DNA of 64,000 nucleotides. It comes from an uncultured Prevotellaceae bacterium (GTDB taxonomy: Bacteria; Bacteroidota; Bacteroidia; Bacteroidales; Bacteroidaceae). Shown piece after piece: positions 54,766 through 63,272 of the stretch. Made by a program: the position numbers and the translations under genes. The stretch lies in assembly GCA_900318885.1 (NCBI GenBank), contig ONMN01000019.1:1-64000 (forward strand), read 5' to 3'. Within the stretch, counting starts at the first letter, position 1; each line of letters begins with the position of its first letter. The notes under the pieces are model-generated. The model was not told where the DNA came from and ran no database searches. It saw only the letters and a list, made by a program, of their open reading frames with translations.

Positions 54766-55958
54766 CCTACCAGGCGCCATGTTCGCGCGCCCGTTCCTTT
54801 ATAATATATGAATGCCTGATAGCGGTTCTGCGTCTGGAAGAAACTGCCTTCCGACGGGGGATTGCTACCGTCTTCACTGACAAACTGATACGAATAATAT
54901 CCCTGTTTCTGCATCAGTCGCGCTGTATATTTCCCGGCCCCTGCATCATAGTCCATGCGGTAGTGGTCGCGCTGGCTGTCGGTAGTCCAGTGCCCGCTGA
55001 TATAGATATCGCCTTGCCAGGGGCTCACCAGCTCGTAGTTCACCCACACATAGTCACACGTATAGTCCACCTCCCGATTGTCACTATTGCGGATAACGAA
55101 GGCTCCCTCAGCACTGACATCTGTCAGATAGTGTTTCCTGACAGTGGCGGCAAAGGGCCACGCCTCGTAATTCTGACCATTCCACGCGATGCGGTCCAGT
55201 CCCATCGTGGTATGGCTGACGTCTAATATCTCATACTTATGGAATTCGTTGCCGGCATCGAAAATCAAGGCCTTGTTATGCTCCCATGTCAGTCCCTGCC
55301 CGGAGATGAAATTGGGACGCACATCATGACGGGCCTGGTCCTCACGCCAGTTCTGCATCACGACAGTACGTATCTCCTCGTCCATATTGAGCACACGCAC
55401 ACTGTTATAATTCACAGTCATCGACAGCTGCTGGTGACGGTCATTATGGTCTACATCGGTATTGGACGTCACATTCAAACCTACGCTCATCAGTGGTTCC
55501 ACCACATAGAACTCCACCTCCAGAACTTTCTCATTGTCCAGGTCTTCGTCAACGACGGTCAAACGATAGTTACCGCTCATCTTCAGTCTGCAACGGTCGT
55601 TAGGTATCGTCAGCCAGTAGTGCGTATACATCACGGTAGTATTGATGCTGTTCTGGTAGTTCTCTATGGGGTTGTCGTTGAACCCCACCAGCCAGTCGCT
55701 TTCAAACAGTCCATCGGACACGCTCCAGTCTGCCTCGCAATGCTCCAAATGGTACACGAAACGGTGGTAGTCGTGCGACAGCTCGTCGAAACCAATCCTC
55801 AACCGGTCACCACTACCCAGCTCCATGACAGGACGGTTCATCCAGTCACCATTCACGATGCTGGTCAACGAACGCACATTCTCCGTAAATATCCTGTTGC
55901 CAGCCCACCCTGTCAGGGTTGCAAGCACCAGCATTGTCATCATCAAGAGTCGTTTCAT
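54741..55958 (-). CDS. DUF5103 family type IX secretion system plug protein
   Basis: This exported protein of 405 residues (signal peptide MKRLLMMTMLVLATLTGWAG) is strand-rich and carries 'FDELSHDYHRFVYHLEHCEADW' near the N-terminus and a C-terminal domain ending RLVGYRALDF. The family has been described as the plug of the type IX secretion translocon and binds SprA/Sov; no other T9SS gene is in the window. The start at 55958 lies 5 nt after the -7 box TACTTTTG (55964-55971), so an upstream in-frame ATG (56027) is rejected. Confidence 0.85.
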   Translation of the reverse strand: MKRLLMMTMLVLATLTGWAGNRIFTENVRSLTSIVNGDWMNRPVMELGSGDRLRIGFDELSHDYHRFVYHLEHCEADWSVSDGLFESDWLVGFNDNPIENYQNSINTTVMYTHYWLTIPNDRCRLKMSGNYRLTVVDEDLDNEKVLEVEFYVVEPLMSVGLNVTSNTDVDHNDRHQQLSMTVNYNSVRVLNMDEEIRTVVMQNWREDQARHDVRPNFISGQGLTWEHNKALIFDAGNEFHKYEILDVSHTTMGLDRIAWNGQNYEAWPFAATVRKHYLTDVSAEGAFVIRNSDNREVDYTCDYVWVNYELVSPWQGDIYISGHWTTDSQRDHYRMDYDAGAGKYTARLMQKQGYYSYQFVSEDGSNPPSEGSFFQTQNRYQAFIYYKGTGARTWRLVGYRALDFR

Positions 55959-55963
55959 GTGGG

Positions 55964-55971
55964 CAAAAGTA
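55964..55971 (-). promoter_or_regulatory. -7 box of the DUF5103 gene
   Basis: TACTTTTG on the minus strand, 5 nt from the ATG; the mRNA would be almost leaderless. Confidence 0.55.
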
Positions 55972-56024
55972 AGAAATAAAAATGAGTTCACCAAATAAAA
56001 GCAAAACAAAAGCGGAATTAAATG

Positions 56025-56160
56025 CAAATAAAAACTAATTTATTTTGTATTCTACATGATTTTTCGTACCTTTGAGGTGAACCTCGAAGGTACTTTCACT
56101 CGAAAATGCAAAATAAAACTAATTTATTTTGTATTTTGCTCGTTTATTCGTACCTTTGCA
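56025..56160 (+). promoter_or_regulatory. gyrA: Duplicated promoter of gyrA
   Basis: Two direct repeats of about 55-60 bp each contain TTTG, 19 bp and TACCTTTG: 56044-56074 and 56128-56158. The upstream copy continues into a palindrome GTACCTT-tGAGGT-ga-ACCTCg-AAGGTAC (56066-56093) that includes its -7 box. The downstream copy gives a leader of about 110 nt with a nested hairpin (GCGT..GGGC..GCCC..ACGC, about 56184-56217). The 316-bp gap between DUF5103 and gyrA holds only these signals. Confidence 0.7.
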
Positions 56161-56274
56161 TGGTTTTAGGAAATACCAAAAAACGCGTCAGCGGGCTTAA
56201 AAATGCCCTTAAACGCAAAATCAATGAAAAATTAAAAAGATAAAGAATTAAAAAAGTAAATCAAATAAATTATA

Positions 56275-58827
56275 ATGGATCAGACATTTGACAACGACAG
56301 AATTGTAAAAATCAACATTGAGGAAGAGATGAAATCCTCATACATCGACTATTCGATGTCGGTGATTGTGGCTCGTGCCCTTCCTGATGTTCGCGACGGC
56401 TTTAAGCCTGTTCATCGCCGTATCCTCTACGGTATGATGGGCATCAACAACGTTTCTACACAACCTTATAAGAAGTGCGCACGCGTCGTGGGTGAGGTGC
56501 TCGGTAAGTACCATCCTCATGGCGATAGCTCTGTGTATGGAGCCTTAGTGCGTATGGCCCAGGAGTGGAACATGCGCTACACACTGGTTGACGGACAGGG
56601 TAACTTCGGTTCCGTCGATGGTGACTCTCCTGCTGCTATGCGTTACACGGAGTGCCGACTCTCGAAGATGGGTGAGCATATCATGGACGACCTCGAGAAG
56701 GACACCGTCGATATGGTCAACAACTTCGACGACTCTTTGGTGGAGCCCTCTGTCATGCCTACCAAGATTCCTAACCTGCTGGTAAACGGTGGTAACGGTA
56801 TTGCCGTAGGTATGGCTACCAACATGCCTACCCACAACCTGGGTGAGGTCATCGATGGCTGCTGTGCTTATATCGACAACCCCGATATCGATACTGATGG
56901 ACTGATGCAGTACATCCCCGGTCCCGACTTCCCCACAGGTGCCTATATCTATGGCCTGCAGGGTGTGCGTGATGCCTACGAGACTGGTCGTGGTCGTATT
57001 GTGATGCGTGCCAAGGCTGAGATTGAGAGCACCGAAACTCACGACAAGATTGTCGTTACGGAGATTCCTTATGGCGTCAACAAGGCCGACCTCGTAAAAT
57101 ATATCGCTGACCTCGCCAACGAACACAAGATTGAGGGCGTTGCCAATGTCAACGATGAGTCTGGCCGTCAGGGTATGCGTATCGTGGTGGATTGCAAGCG
57201 CGATGCCAATGCCAACGTGCTGCTCAACAAGCTGTTCAAGATGACTGCCCTGCAGAGCTCGTTCTCTGTCAACAATATCGCACTGGTCAAGGGGCGTCCC
57301 CGTCTGCTCAACCTCAAGGAGTGCGTCAAGTACTTCGTGGAGCATCGTCATGACGTGACTATCCGTCGCACCAAGTACGACCTGAAGAAAGCCCAGGAGC
57401 GTGCCCACATCCTCGAAGGTTTGATCATCGCTGTCAACAACATCGACGAGGTGGTGCATATCATCCGTAACAGCAAGACGCCTTCTGATGCCCAGCGTAA
57501 CTTGGAACAGCGCTTCAACCTGGACGAGCTCCAGTCGAAGGCTATCGTCGATATGCGTCTCAGCCAGCTCACTGGCCTGCGTGTCGATCAGCTCCACCAG
57601 GAGTATGACGACCTGATGAAACTCATTGCCGACTTGGAGGAAATCCTCAACAACCCCGAGCGTTGCAAGCAGGTCATGAAGGACGAGCTGCAGGAGGTGA
57701 AGGAGAAGTATGGCGACCCACGTCGTACCGAGATTATCCCCTTCGACCACGAATTCAATGCCGAGGACTTCTATCCCGACGATCCTGTGGTCATCACCAT
57801 CTCCCACATGGGTTACATCAAGCGTACCCATCTCGACGAGTTCCACGAGCAGAGCCGTGGCGGCATGGGCTCTAAGGCTGCCCGCCATCGCGACAATGAC
57901 TTCGCAGAGTATATCTATCCTGCCACCATGCACAACACGCTGCTTTTCTTCACTCAGAAGGGTCGTTGCTACTGGCAGAAGTGTTACGAGATTCCCGAGG
58001 GCGACAAGAACTCGAAGGGCCGTGCTATCCAGAACATGCTGAACATCGAGCCCGACGATGCCATCAATGCCGTATTGCGCATCAAGAACTTCAACGATGA
58101 TGAGTTCCTGAAGACCCATTACGTCATGTTTGCCACCAAACAGGGTATCATCAAGAAGACCCGTCTCGACCAGTATCGCAACGTGCGTGCCGCTGGTGTG
58201 CGTGCCATCAATATCAACGAGGGCGACGAGGTGGTAGGCGTTCGTCTAACCAATGGTCATAACGAAATCCTGCTGGCCAACCGCAATGGTCGTGCTGTAC
58301 GCTTCGACGAGAACGATGTCCGCACCATGGGACGTGTCTCTACCGGTGTCATCGGTATGCGCCTCGATGGTGGCGACGACGAGGTGGTAGGCATGGTATG
58401 TGTCAACGACCCGCAGACGGAGACCATCATGGTTGTCTCTGAAAACGGCTATGGCAAACGCTCTGAGGTGGAAGACTACCGCAAGACCGCCCGTGGTGCC
58501 AAGGGTGTCAAGACGCTCGCCATCACCGAAAAGACCGGTCGTCTGGTGGCCATCAAGGTGGTGACCGACGAGAACGACCTGATGATCATCAACAAGTCGG
58601 GTGTACTCATCCGTCTGAAGGTGGCCGACGTTCGCGTCATGGGTCGTGCTACCCAGGGTGTGCGTCTCATCAACCTCGCCAAGAAGAACGACACCATCGC
58701 CAGCGTCTGCAAGGTGATGTCCAGTCAGGAAGAGGATGTCGAAGAGGCCGAAGTACTCAACGAAGAAGAGCAGAATAATCTAGAAAATCTGGAAAATCCA
58801 GAAAATCCAGACAAACCCCAAGAATAA
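56275..58827 (+). CDS. gyrA: DNA gyrase subunit A
   Basis: GyrA (850 residues) cuts and rejoins DNA with GyrB to add negative supercoils. The N-terminal domain has the quinolone region '[17 protein letters not shown]', with Ser85 at the position of E. coli Ser83, and the active Tyr124 in AAMRYTE. The C-terminal pinwheel starts around residue 510; its GyrA-box is 'QSRGGMG'. The C-terminal 17 residues ([17 protein letters not shown]) are encoded by a 9-bp repeat and form an acidic low-complexity tail. Two tandem promoters precede it. Confidence 0.95.
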   Translation: MDQTFDNDRIVKINIEEEMKSSYIDYSMSVIVARALPDVRDGFKPVHRRILYGMMGINNVSTQPYKKCARVVGEVLGKYHPHGDSSVYGALVRMAQEWNMRYTLVDGQGNFGSVDGDSPAAMRYTECRLSKMGEHIMDDLEKDTVDMVNNFDDSLVEPSVMPTKIPNLLVNGGNGIAVGMATNMPTHNLGEVIDGCCAYIDNPDIDTDGLMQYIPGPDFPTGAYIYGLQGVRDAYETGRGRIVMRAKAEIESTETHDKIVVTEIPYGVNKADLVKYIADLANEHKIEGVANVNDESGRQGMRIVVDCKRDANANVLLNKLFKMTALQSSFSVNNIALVKGRPRLLNLKECVKYFVEHRHDVTIRRTKYDLKKAQERAHILEGLIIAVNNIDEVVHIIRNSKTPSDAQRNLEQRFNLDELQSKAIVDMRLSQLTGLRVDQLHQEYDDLMKLIADLEEILNNPERCKQVMKDELQEVKEKYGDPRRTEIIPFDHEFNAEDFYPDDPVVITISHMGYIKRTHLDEFHEQSRGGMGSKAARHRDNDFAEYIYPATMHNTLLFFTQKGRCYWQKCYEIPEGDKNSKGRAIQNMLNIEPDDAINAVLRIKNFNDDEFLKTHYVMFATKQGIIKKTRLDQYRNVRAAGVRAININEGDEVVGVRLTNGHNEILLANRNGRAVRFDENDVRTMGRVSTGVIGMRLDGGDDEVVGMVCVNDPQTETIMVVSENGYGKRSEVEDYRKTARGAKGVKTLAITEKTGRLVAIKVVTDENDLMIINKSGVLIRLKVADVRVMGRATQGVRLINLAKKNDTIASVCKVMSSQEEDVEEAEVLNEEEQNNLENLENPENPDKPQE
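58776..58812 (+). repeat. 9-bp tandem repeat encoding the gyrA tail
   Basis: Four units of aatctagaa/aatctggaa/aatccagaa/aatccagac encode [12 protein letters not shown] at the extreme C-terminus. Confidence 0.7.
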
Positions 58828-58860
58828 AATAATTAATGTTTAACCAATAAAGAAAGACTT

Positions 58861-60093
58861 ATGAAAAAAGTTTTGTTTATGGCAATCGCGCTCATGGCAA
58901 GCACCATGACCTTTGCCGGAAAGAGTGACGCCCTGAAGGCTATCACCAAGTGTAAGGACTATACGGAGGCAGCACAGCTGCTGAAGAACAGCCTCGGTCA
59001 ACTGGCCGACAATGCTGAGAAGGCAGAGGCTTATAACCACCTCGTCGACCTGTCTATGGTCAAGGTCGATAAGGAAAACGGCATCGCCATCGAGAACACT
59101 GCGAAGGTGCAGATGGGCGGCAAGGCTGAACCTTATGACACCATCGGTCTCTGTGATGCTCTGTGCCAGGCTATTAGTGATGCCTTTGAGTGCAACAAGT
59201 ACGACCAGATGCCTGATGCAAAGGGTAATATCAAACCAAAGTTCGAGAAAAAGAATGCACTGCGCCTGTGGGGTCCCCGCAAGAACCTCATCTTCCTGGG
59301 TGAGTCTTATCGTACCAGCAATCAGCCTGCCAAGGCACTGAAATACTGGACACCTTATCTGGATTCGTTCGCAAGTCCGTTATTCGACAAGATGGACAAT
59401 ATCGCCCAGCTGCGTGGTCAGGAACAGGATGCTGTCGACCAGATTGCCTATCTGGCCACCTATATGGCATACCAGACAAAAGACCTGGATCTGGTGAACC
59501 GCTTTGCTGAGATGGCCAAGAAGAATGACCAGTTCAAGGAAGATGCTTTCAAGCTCCAGCTGGGTGCCATGCAGATGAACCTGAAGACGAAGGAGGATAC
59601 GCTGAACTGCATCAACAAGCTGAAGCAGATGTACGAACAGGATTCAGAGAATGACGTGATCTTCGAGAACCTGAACAATCTGTACGACGCTATGAAGGAT
59701 AAGGCTGCTCACGCTGCTTTCCTGGATGCACACCTCGCAAAATATCCAAACAACTACGTTGCTTTGGCTAGCAAGGGCTTCATGCTGATGGAGGAGAACA
59801 ATGCCGAGGAGGCTGCCAAGTGGCTCCGTAAGGCTTGTGAGGCTAAGGCTGACAATGCTATCGTATGGACATATCTTGGTGTATGTCTGAACGTACTTGC
59901 CGCTAATGCTACCGACAATGCCGTAGGTATGAAGTATTTCGACGAGGCCATCGCTGCCTTCGACAAGGCAAAGGAACTCGATCCCGACAAGCTGCAGGCT
60001 AAGTGGGGCTACAACCGCTATCAGGCTTACTACGGCCGCTACGGTGAGAACGATCCCAAGACAAAACAGGCTGAGGCTGACATGAGAAACTAA
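58861..60093 (+). CDS. Exported TPR protein
   Basis: The 410-residue protein has a signal peptide (MKKVLFMAIALMASTMTFA) and several TPR-like helical pairs ('YTEAAQLLKNSLGQLADNAEKAEAY', in short form EAAQLLKNS; later 'NAEEAAKWLRKACEAKAD' and 'YFDEAIAAFDKAKELDP'). Similar proteins are abundant periplasmic proteins in Bacteroidales; the partner is unknown. It begins 33 bp after gyrA and ends before a strong terminator, so it may be on the gyrA transcript. Confidence 0.78.
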   Translation: MKKVLFMAIALMASTMTFAGKSDALKAITKCKDYTEAAQLLKNSLGQLADNAEKAEAYNHLVDLSMVKVDKENGIAIENTAKVQMGGKAEPYDTIGLCDALCQAISDAFECNKYDQMPDAKGNIKPKFEKKNALRLWGPRKNLIFLGESYRTSNQPAKALKYWTPYLDSFASPLFDKMDNIAQLRGQEQDAVDQIAYLATYMAYQTKDLDLVNRFAEMAKKNDQFKEDAFKLQLGAMQMNLKTKEDTLNCINKLKQMYEQDSENDVIFENLNNLYDAMKDKAAHAAFLDAHLAKYPNNYVALASKGFMLMEENNAEEAAKWLRKACEAKADNAIVWTYLGVCLNVLAANATDNAVGMKYFDEAIAAFDKAKELDPDKLQAKWGYNRYQAYYGRYGENDPKTKQAEADMRN

Positions 60094-60096
60094 ATA

Positions 60097-60130
60097 AAAA
60101 AGAGGCAAGCGCTCGCTTGCCTCTTTTCTT
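60097..60130 (+). terminator. Terminator between the TPR gene and the flavodiiron gene
   Basis: AAAAGAGGCAAGC-gctc-GCTTGCCTCTTTT, near-perfect 13-bp stem with T-rich tails on both strands, so it works for both convergent genes. Confidence 0.88.
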
Positions 60131-60145
60131 TTATCTATACCCTTT

Positions 60146-61321
60146 TCAAATCAGTGCCTCTGCCAACTGCTCCAGCAGTGCTTCATCCCCAGCTTTCATG
60201 CGCGAACGGATGGTCACCATGGGCTCTACGATTTCGCAATCCTTCATGGCCTCTATCATGCCCCTCATCACCTTACCGGCCGATGGTGCCCAACTGCCAT
60301 TCTCAATGATACCAAACTTACGCTTCTGGTAGTTCTTGATTTGCAGATGATACAGGAAGTCGTGCATCACGGGGAATACACCGGCATCATAGCTCGAGGC
60401 TGCTACAACTACTGTGGGATAGCGGAAGGCATCCTCAATGACCTCAGCCATATCTTCACGACTCAAATCACTTACCACCACCTTGAAATTTTCAATTTTC
60501 AATTTTTCAATTTTCAATTTCAGTAACTCTCCTAAGCGCTCAGCAGCCTTAGCTGTACCACCATGAATGCTGGCGTAAGCAATGAGTATTCCCTCACTCT
60601 CGGGCTCGTACTTGCTCCAAGTATCATAGAGCTTGATAGCTGCAGCTAAAGGTTCTCCCTTCAACACAGGACCATGTAGCGGACAAATGGTCTGAATATC
60701 AAGGGCAGCAGCCTTTTTGAGGAGGGTCTGCACCTGTGCACCATACTTGCCACAGATATTAAAGTAATACCTACGAGCCTCACAAGCCCAGTCATCGGTC
60801 TCGTTGACCAGTGCACCGAACTTACCAAAGCCATCAGCGCTAAACAATACCTTATCCGTGCTGTCATAACTCATGATCACCTCAGGCCAGTGTATCATCG
60901 CTGCACCAATAAACTGCAGTGTGTGCTTGCCCAACGCCAGTGTGTCACCCTCTTTCACGGTGATCACGCGTCCTGTAAAGTCCACACCATCAAAGAAGTT
61001 GGCCAGCATCTTCACAGCCTGCGCGCTGCACACCAGTTGCACTCCAGGATAGGTCTCCAGCATCCAGGCTATCAGTGCCGAGTGGTCGGGCTCCATATGG
61101 TGAGCCACCAGATAGTCCGGCTGGCGCCCATTCAAGGCCTTAGAAAGGTTGGCCTTCCACTCCTCACCCTTACGGGCATCAGCAGTATCCAGCACCGCTA
61201 TCTTCTCATCATCGATGAGATACGAGTTATAACTCATGCCCTCTGGCACCACATACTGACTCTCAAACAAATCGATGTCGAGGTCATCGACACCGATATA
61301 CTTTATAGTTTCGCTAATCAT
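60146..61321 (-). CDS. Flavodiiron protein (FprA family)
   Basis: This 391-residue enzyme reduces O2 to water (or NO to N2O) in anaerobes. The metallo-beta-lactamase-like domain has diiron ligands in HHMEPDHSA (H-x-E-x-D), 'AAMIHWPEVIM' (His), 'FSADGFGKFG' (Asp) and 'CPLHGPVL' (His). The flavodoxin domain starts at about residue 250 ('GILIAYASIHGGTAKAAERL', short form YASIHGGT). Residues about 267-279 (LKLKIEKLKIENFK) are encoded by a TTTTCAA tandem repeat and look like an insertion after the first flavodoxin helix. It follows rubrerythrin by 39 bp in the same direction. Confidence 0.9.
   Translation of the reverse strand: MISETIKYIGVDDLDIDLFESQYVVPEGMSYNSYLIDDEKIAVLDTADARKGEEWKANLSKALNGRQPDYLVAHHMEPDHSALIAWMLETYPGVQLVCSAQAVKMLANFFDGVDFTGRVITVKEGDTLALGKHTLQFIGAAMIHWPEVIMSYDSTDKVLFSADGFGKFGALVNETDDWACEARRYYFNICGKYGAQVQTLLKKAAALDIQTICPLHGPVLKGEPLAAAIKLYDTWSKYEPESEGILIAYASIHGGTAKAAERLGELLKLKIEKLKIENFKVVVSDLSREDMAEVIEDAFRYPTVVVAASSYDAGVFPVMHDFLYHLQIKNYQKRKFGIIENGSWAPSAGKVMRGMIEAMKDCEIVEPMVTIRSRMKAGDEALLEQLAEALI
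60485..60522 (-). repeat. Heptanucleotide tandem repeat inside the flavodiiron gene
   Basis: Five units of TTTTCAA/TTTTTCAA (plus-strand reading) encode KLKIEKLKIEN in frame. Confidence 0.8.
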
Positions 61322-61360
61322 TTTCTTACTTCTTACATCTTACATCAACCTTCTTCCATC

Positions 61361-61903
61361 TTAATAGTTCTCTGCTTTAATCTGGAAGTAGCTCTGGGGA
61401 TGATCGCACGTAGGACACACCTCAGGTGCTTTCTTACCAATCACGATATGCCCGCAGTTGCTGCATTGCCAGATGACATCACCCTCACGCGAGAATACAA
61501 TAGCATCCTCGATGTTCTTCAGCAGCTTACGATAGCGCTCCTCGTGGTGCTTCTCGATAGCGCCCACCAGTTCGAACTTCTCTGCAATCTCGTCGAAGCC
61601 CTCTTCGCGAGCCTCCTTGGCCATACGCGCATACATGTCCGTCCACTCGAAGTTCTCACCATTAGCGGCATCCTCCAGGTTCGCCTTCGTATCACTCACG
61701 CTACCGCCATTCAGATACTTATACCACATCTTAGCATGCTCCTTCTCATTGGCTGCCGTCTCCTCAAAAATCGAGGCAATCTGCACGTAACCATCCTTCT
61801 TGGCGCGCGAAGCAAAATACGTGTACTTGTTCCTCGCCATACTCTCACCCGCAAAAGCCTCCTTGAGGTTCTGCTCAGTCTTCGTTCCTTTCAGTTCTTT
61901 CAT
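61361..61903 (-). CDS. rbr: Rubrerythrin (classical domain order)
   Basis: The 180-residue protein has a ferritin-like diiron domain first, with ligands in '[17 protein letters not shown]' (Glu), '[10 protein letters not shown]' (ExxH), and '[12 protein letters not shown]' (ExxH-type). The rubredoxin domain is last: CSNCG and CPTCDHPQ. It reduces H2O2. It sits upstream of the flavodiiron gene, so both are probably transcribed from the promoter at 61993-62024, a small oxygen-defence operon. The leader from promoter to ATG is about 85 nt. Confidence 0.93.
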   Translation of the reverse strand: MKELKGTKTEQNLKEAFAGESMARNKYTYFASRAKKDGYVQIASIFEETAANEKEHAKMWYKYLNGGSVSDTKANLEDAANGENFEWTDMYARMAKEAREEGFDEIAEKFELVGAIEKHHEERYRKLLKNIEDAIVFSREGDVIWQCSNCGHIVIGKKAPEVCPTCDHPQSYFQIKAENY

Positions 61904-61992
61904 AAGTCTTCATATATTTTAGTTCGAACATCGCTCAGATATATACGATGCTATGCTTACAACATCCACCATGGTGATACATTTCTTGGCCG

Positions 61993-62175
61993 CAAAGTTA
62001 CGAATAAGCGAGCAAAACACCAAAGGAAAACACGTTTTTCTTTGTGTTTTCGAGCGAAAGTATCTTCTCGCAAAGCGAAAAGTTACGAATAAGCGAGCAA
62101 AACACCAAAAGAAAACACGTTTTTCTTTGTGTTTTCGAGCGAAAGTATCTTCTCGCAAAGCGAAAAGTTACGAAT
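61993..62175 (-). promoter_or_regulatory. Hairpin-embedded promoter module P4, two 85-bp units
   Basis: Minus strand: -33 TTTG at 62021-62024, 20 bp, -7 TAACTTTG at 61993-62000. Unit 1 (61996-62080) and unit 2 (62081-62165) differ by one base; a third unit begins at 62166. Each holds hairpin 1 (AAAACACCAAAG-AAAA / TTTTTCTTTGTGTTTT) and hairpin 2 (CTTCTCGC-aaa-GCGAAAAG). It fills the 319-bp gap between the methyltransferase stop and rubrerythrin. Confidence 0.7.
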
Positions 62176-62222
62176 TCTTTTTCAAATATTGTCCGTTTTC
62201 CTTCCAAAATTTCACTATCACC

Positions 62223-62672
62223 CTATCTTTTACCCCTATTTTTATGACAATCCGTGGTCAAAAACATTTCTGTGGTTTCTGCTATTTCTTCGACTAAAGA
62301 TCGAAGTGTGGCGGTGCAATCTGCGGGACAACAATAATTCACCTCCGGCTCCCAAAGGTGCCGCACCATATCCACATGCCCATTGGCCTTGAAACAGACA
62401 CCTTCTTCTTCCAACAACGTCCGCTGGCGAGACCACCCTGGAGCTGTACGCCCCTCTTTATTCACCACCCGATGACAAGGCAGATGCTCCGCCCCTGGCG
62501 TATATCTCAATGTCCTTCCCACCATCCTTGAATGACTCGGCCATCCCGCCAAAGCGGCAATATGCCCATAGGTCGTCACCCGTCCACGAGGAATCTGACT
62601 GACAATGTTCAGCACATCCTCACCAAATCTCCTCGCCTGCTCTGGCGTCATCCTATCAGGATAGTCCTTCAT
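62223..62672 (-). CDS. MGMT-family DNA-alkyl methyltransferase-like protein with repeat-derived tail
   Basis: The 149-residue protein matches the small Ogt/ATL family: 'VSQIPRGRVTTYGHIAALAG', 'HSRMVGRTLRY' and the active-site PCHRVV with Cys66. The Cys suggests real alkyl transfer from O6-alkylguanine rather than the Trp of ATL proteins. Homologues of this size class end near 'HLWEPEV'. Here residues about 113-149 are translated from repetitive DNA also found noncoding at 63380-63429, including one REP-like element (residues about 118-129). The original stop codon seems to have been lost. Confidence 0.82.
   Translation of the reverse strand: MKDYPDRMTPEQARRFGEDVLNIVSQIPRGRVTTYGHIAALAGWPSHSRMVGRTLRYTPGAEHLPCHRVVNKEGRTAPGWSRQRTLLEEEGVCFKANGHVDMVRHLWEPEVNYCCPADCTATLRSLVEEIAETTEMFLTTDCHKNRGKR
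62288..62320 (-). repeat. REP-like hairpin element, copy A (33 bp)
   Basis: Minus strand: head ATTGCACCGCCACA, stem CTTCGA-tctttag-TCGAAG, followed by AA. The flanking 36 bp on one side and 14 bp on the other recur at 63380-63429 without the element. Confidence 0.75.
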
Positions 62673-62819
62673 ATCTCATATTGTTTTAGATTCACGTTGC
62701 GAAGATACAACTTTTTCGGGAGAAATTCGCTTTTTTCGCATTTTTTATCGTTTCCAGTCGTAACATTTCCGATTTTCCCATACTTAAAGGTAGAAAATCG
62801 AACGAAAATAATATAGACA

Positions 62820-62969
62820 ATGAGAATACAATACATGAGCGATCTCCATATGGAGTTGTGGGATAATTCGCGGTATATTCGGGCGAATGAGTTTGAAGTG
62901 GCGGGTGATGTTTTGGTGCTCGCAGGCGACACGTTTTACCTGCGGGATACCGTCGCCCCACAACAGAAG
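62820..62969 (+). pseudogene. Truncated calcineurin-like phosphoesterase
   Basis: The first 50 residues are a good phosphoesterase N-terminus: MRIQYMSDLHMEL with the D-x-H metal motif, then 'DVLVLAGDTFYLRD' with the second Asp. After about TVAPQQK the similarity stops and the frame runs into the repeat field, ending at 63074. The GNHE motif and the rest of the domain are absent. It is a 5' remnant. Confidence 0.8.
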
Positions 62970-63087
62970 TGCTTTAAAAGAACAACAACTTATCATCTAC
63001 ATTCTTTTCGTATATTTCGTTTATTTAGATGTTATTACATATTCGTTAGATTCGATCAATTCGTGTTCAATTAATGACGCAACTCTT

Positions 63088-63159
63088 GGAGCAGTGAGAG
63101 CCATCATGCTCGCTTGTTTGGCCGAGTCGTGACAAGAGTCAACGAAGTTAATTACATGG
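63088..63159 (+). repeat. Dispersed intergenic repeat, copy 2 of 2
   Basis: Shares GGAGCAGT, CATGCTCGC, GGCCGAGTCG, TCAAC and AAGTTA in order with 25159-25236. The inner stem here is GCCA/TGGC. Confidence 0.55.
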
Positions 63160-63239
63160 TCAATTACATGGCCATTAATGTTAAAATCTTATCCGTCAAA
63201 TCCGTGTTCGCTAATCTTATTCGTGTTATTAGTGCAATT

Positions 63240-63272
63240 CTCTGACCAAGGTACAGAGTGTGGCGCTGCAAT
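63240..63272 (-). repeat. REP-like hairpin element, copy B (33 bp)
   Basis: Minus strand: head ATTGCAGCGCCACA, stem CTCTG-taccttggt-CAGAG, followed by AA. Removing exactly these 33 bp restores CAATTCGTGTTCAATTAA, which is present at 63057-63074. Confidence 0.7.

Noticed and set aside
56545..58119. A 524-codon open frame on the minus strand inside gyrA
   Set aside because: It is the antisense shadow of a strongly conserved gene with biased codons; it has no recognisable domain or promoter.
60890..62092. A 400-codon plus-strand frame over the flavodiiron and rubrerythrin genes
   Set aside because: It runs antisense to two well-supported genes and through promoter module P4.
61996..62165. Possible CRISPR-like array (85-bp units)
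   Set aside because: Only two full units, no unique spacers, and the same unit occurs singly or doubly upstream of other genes.
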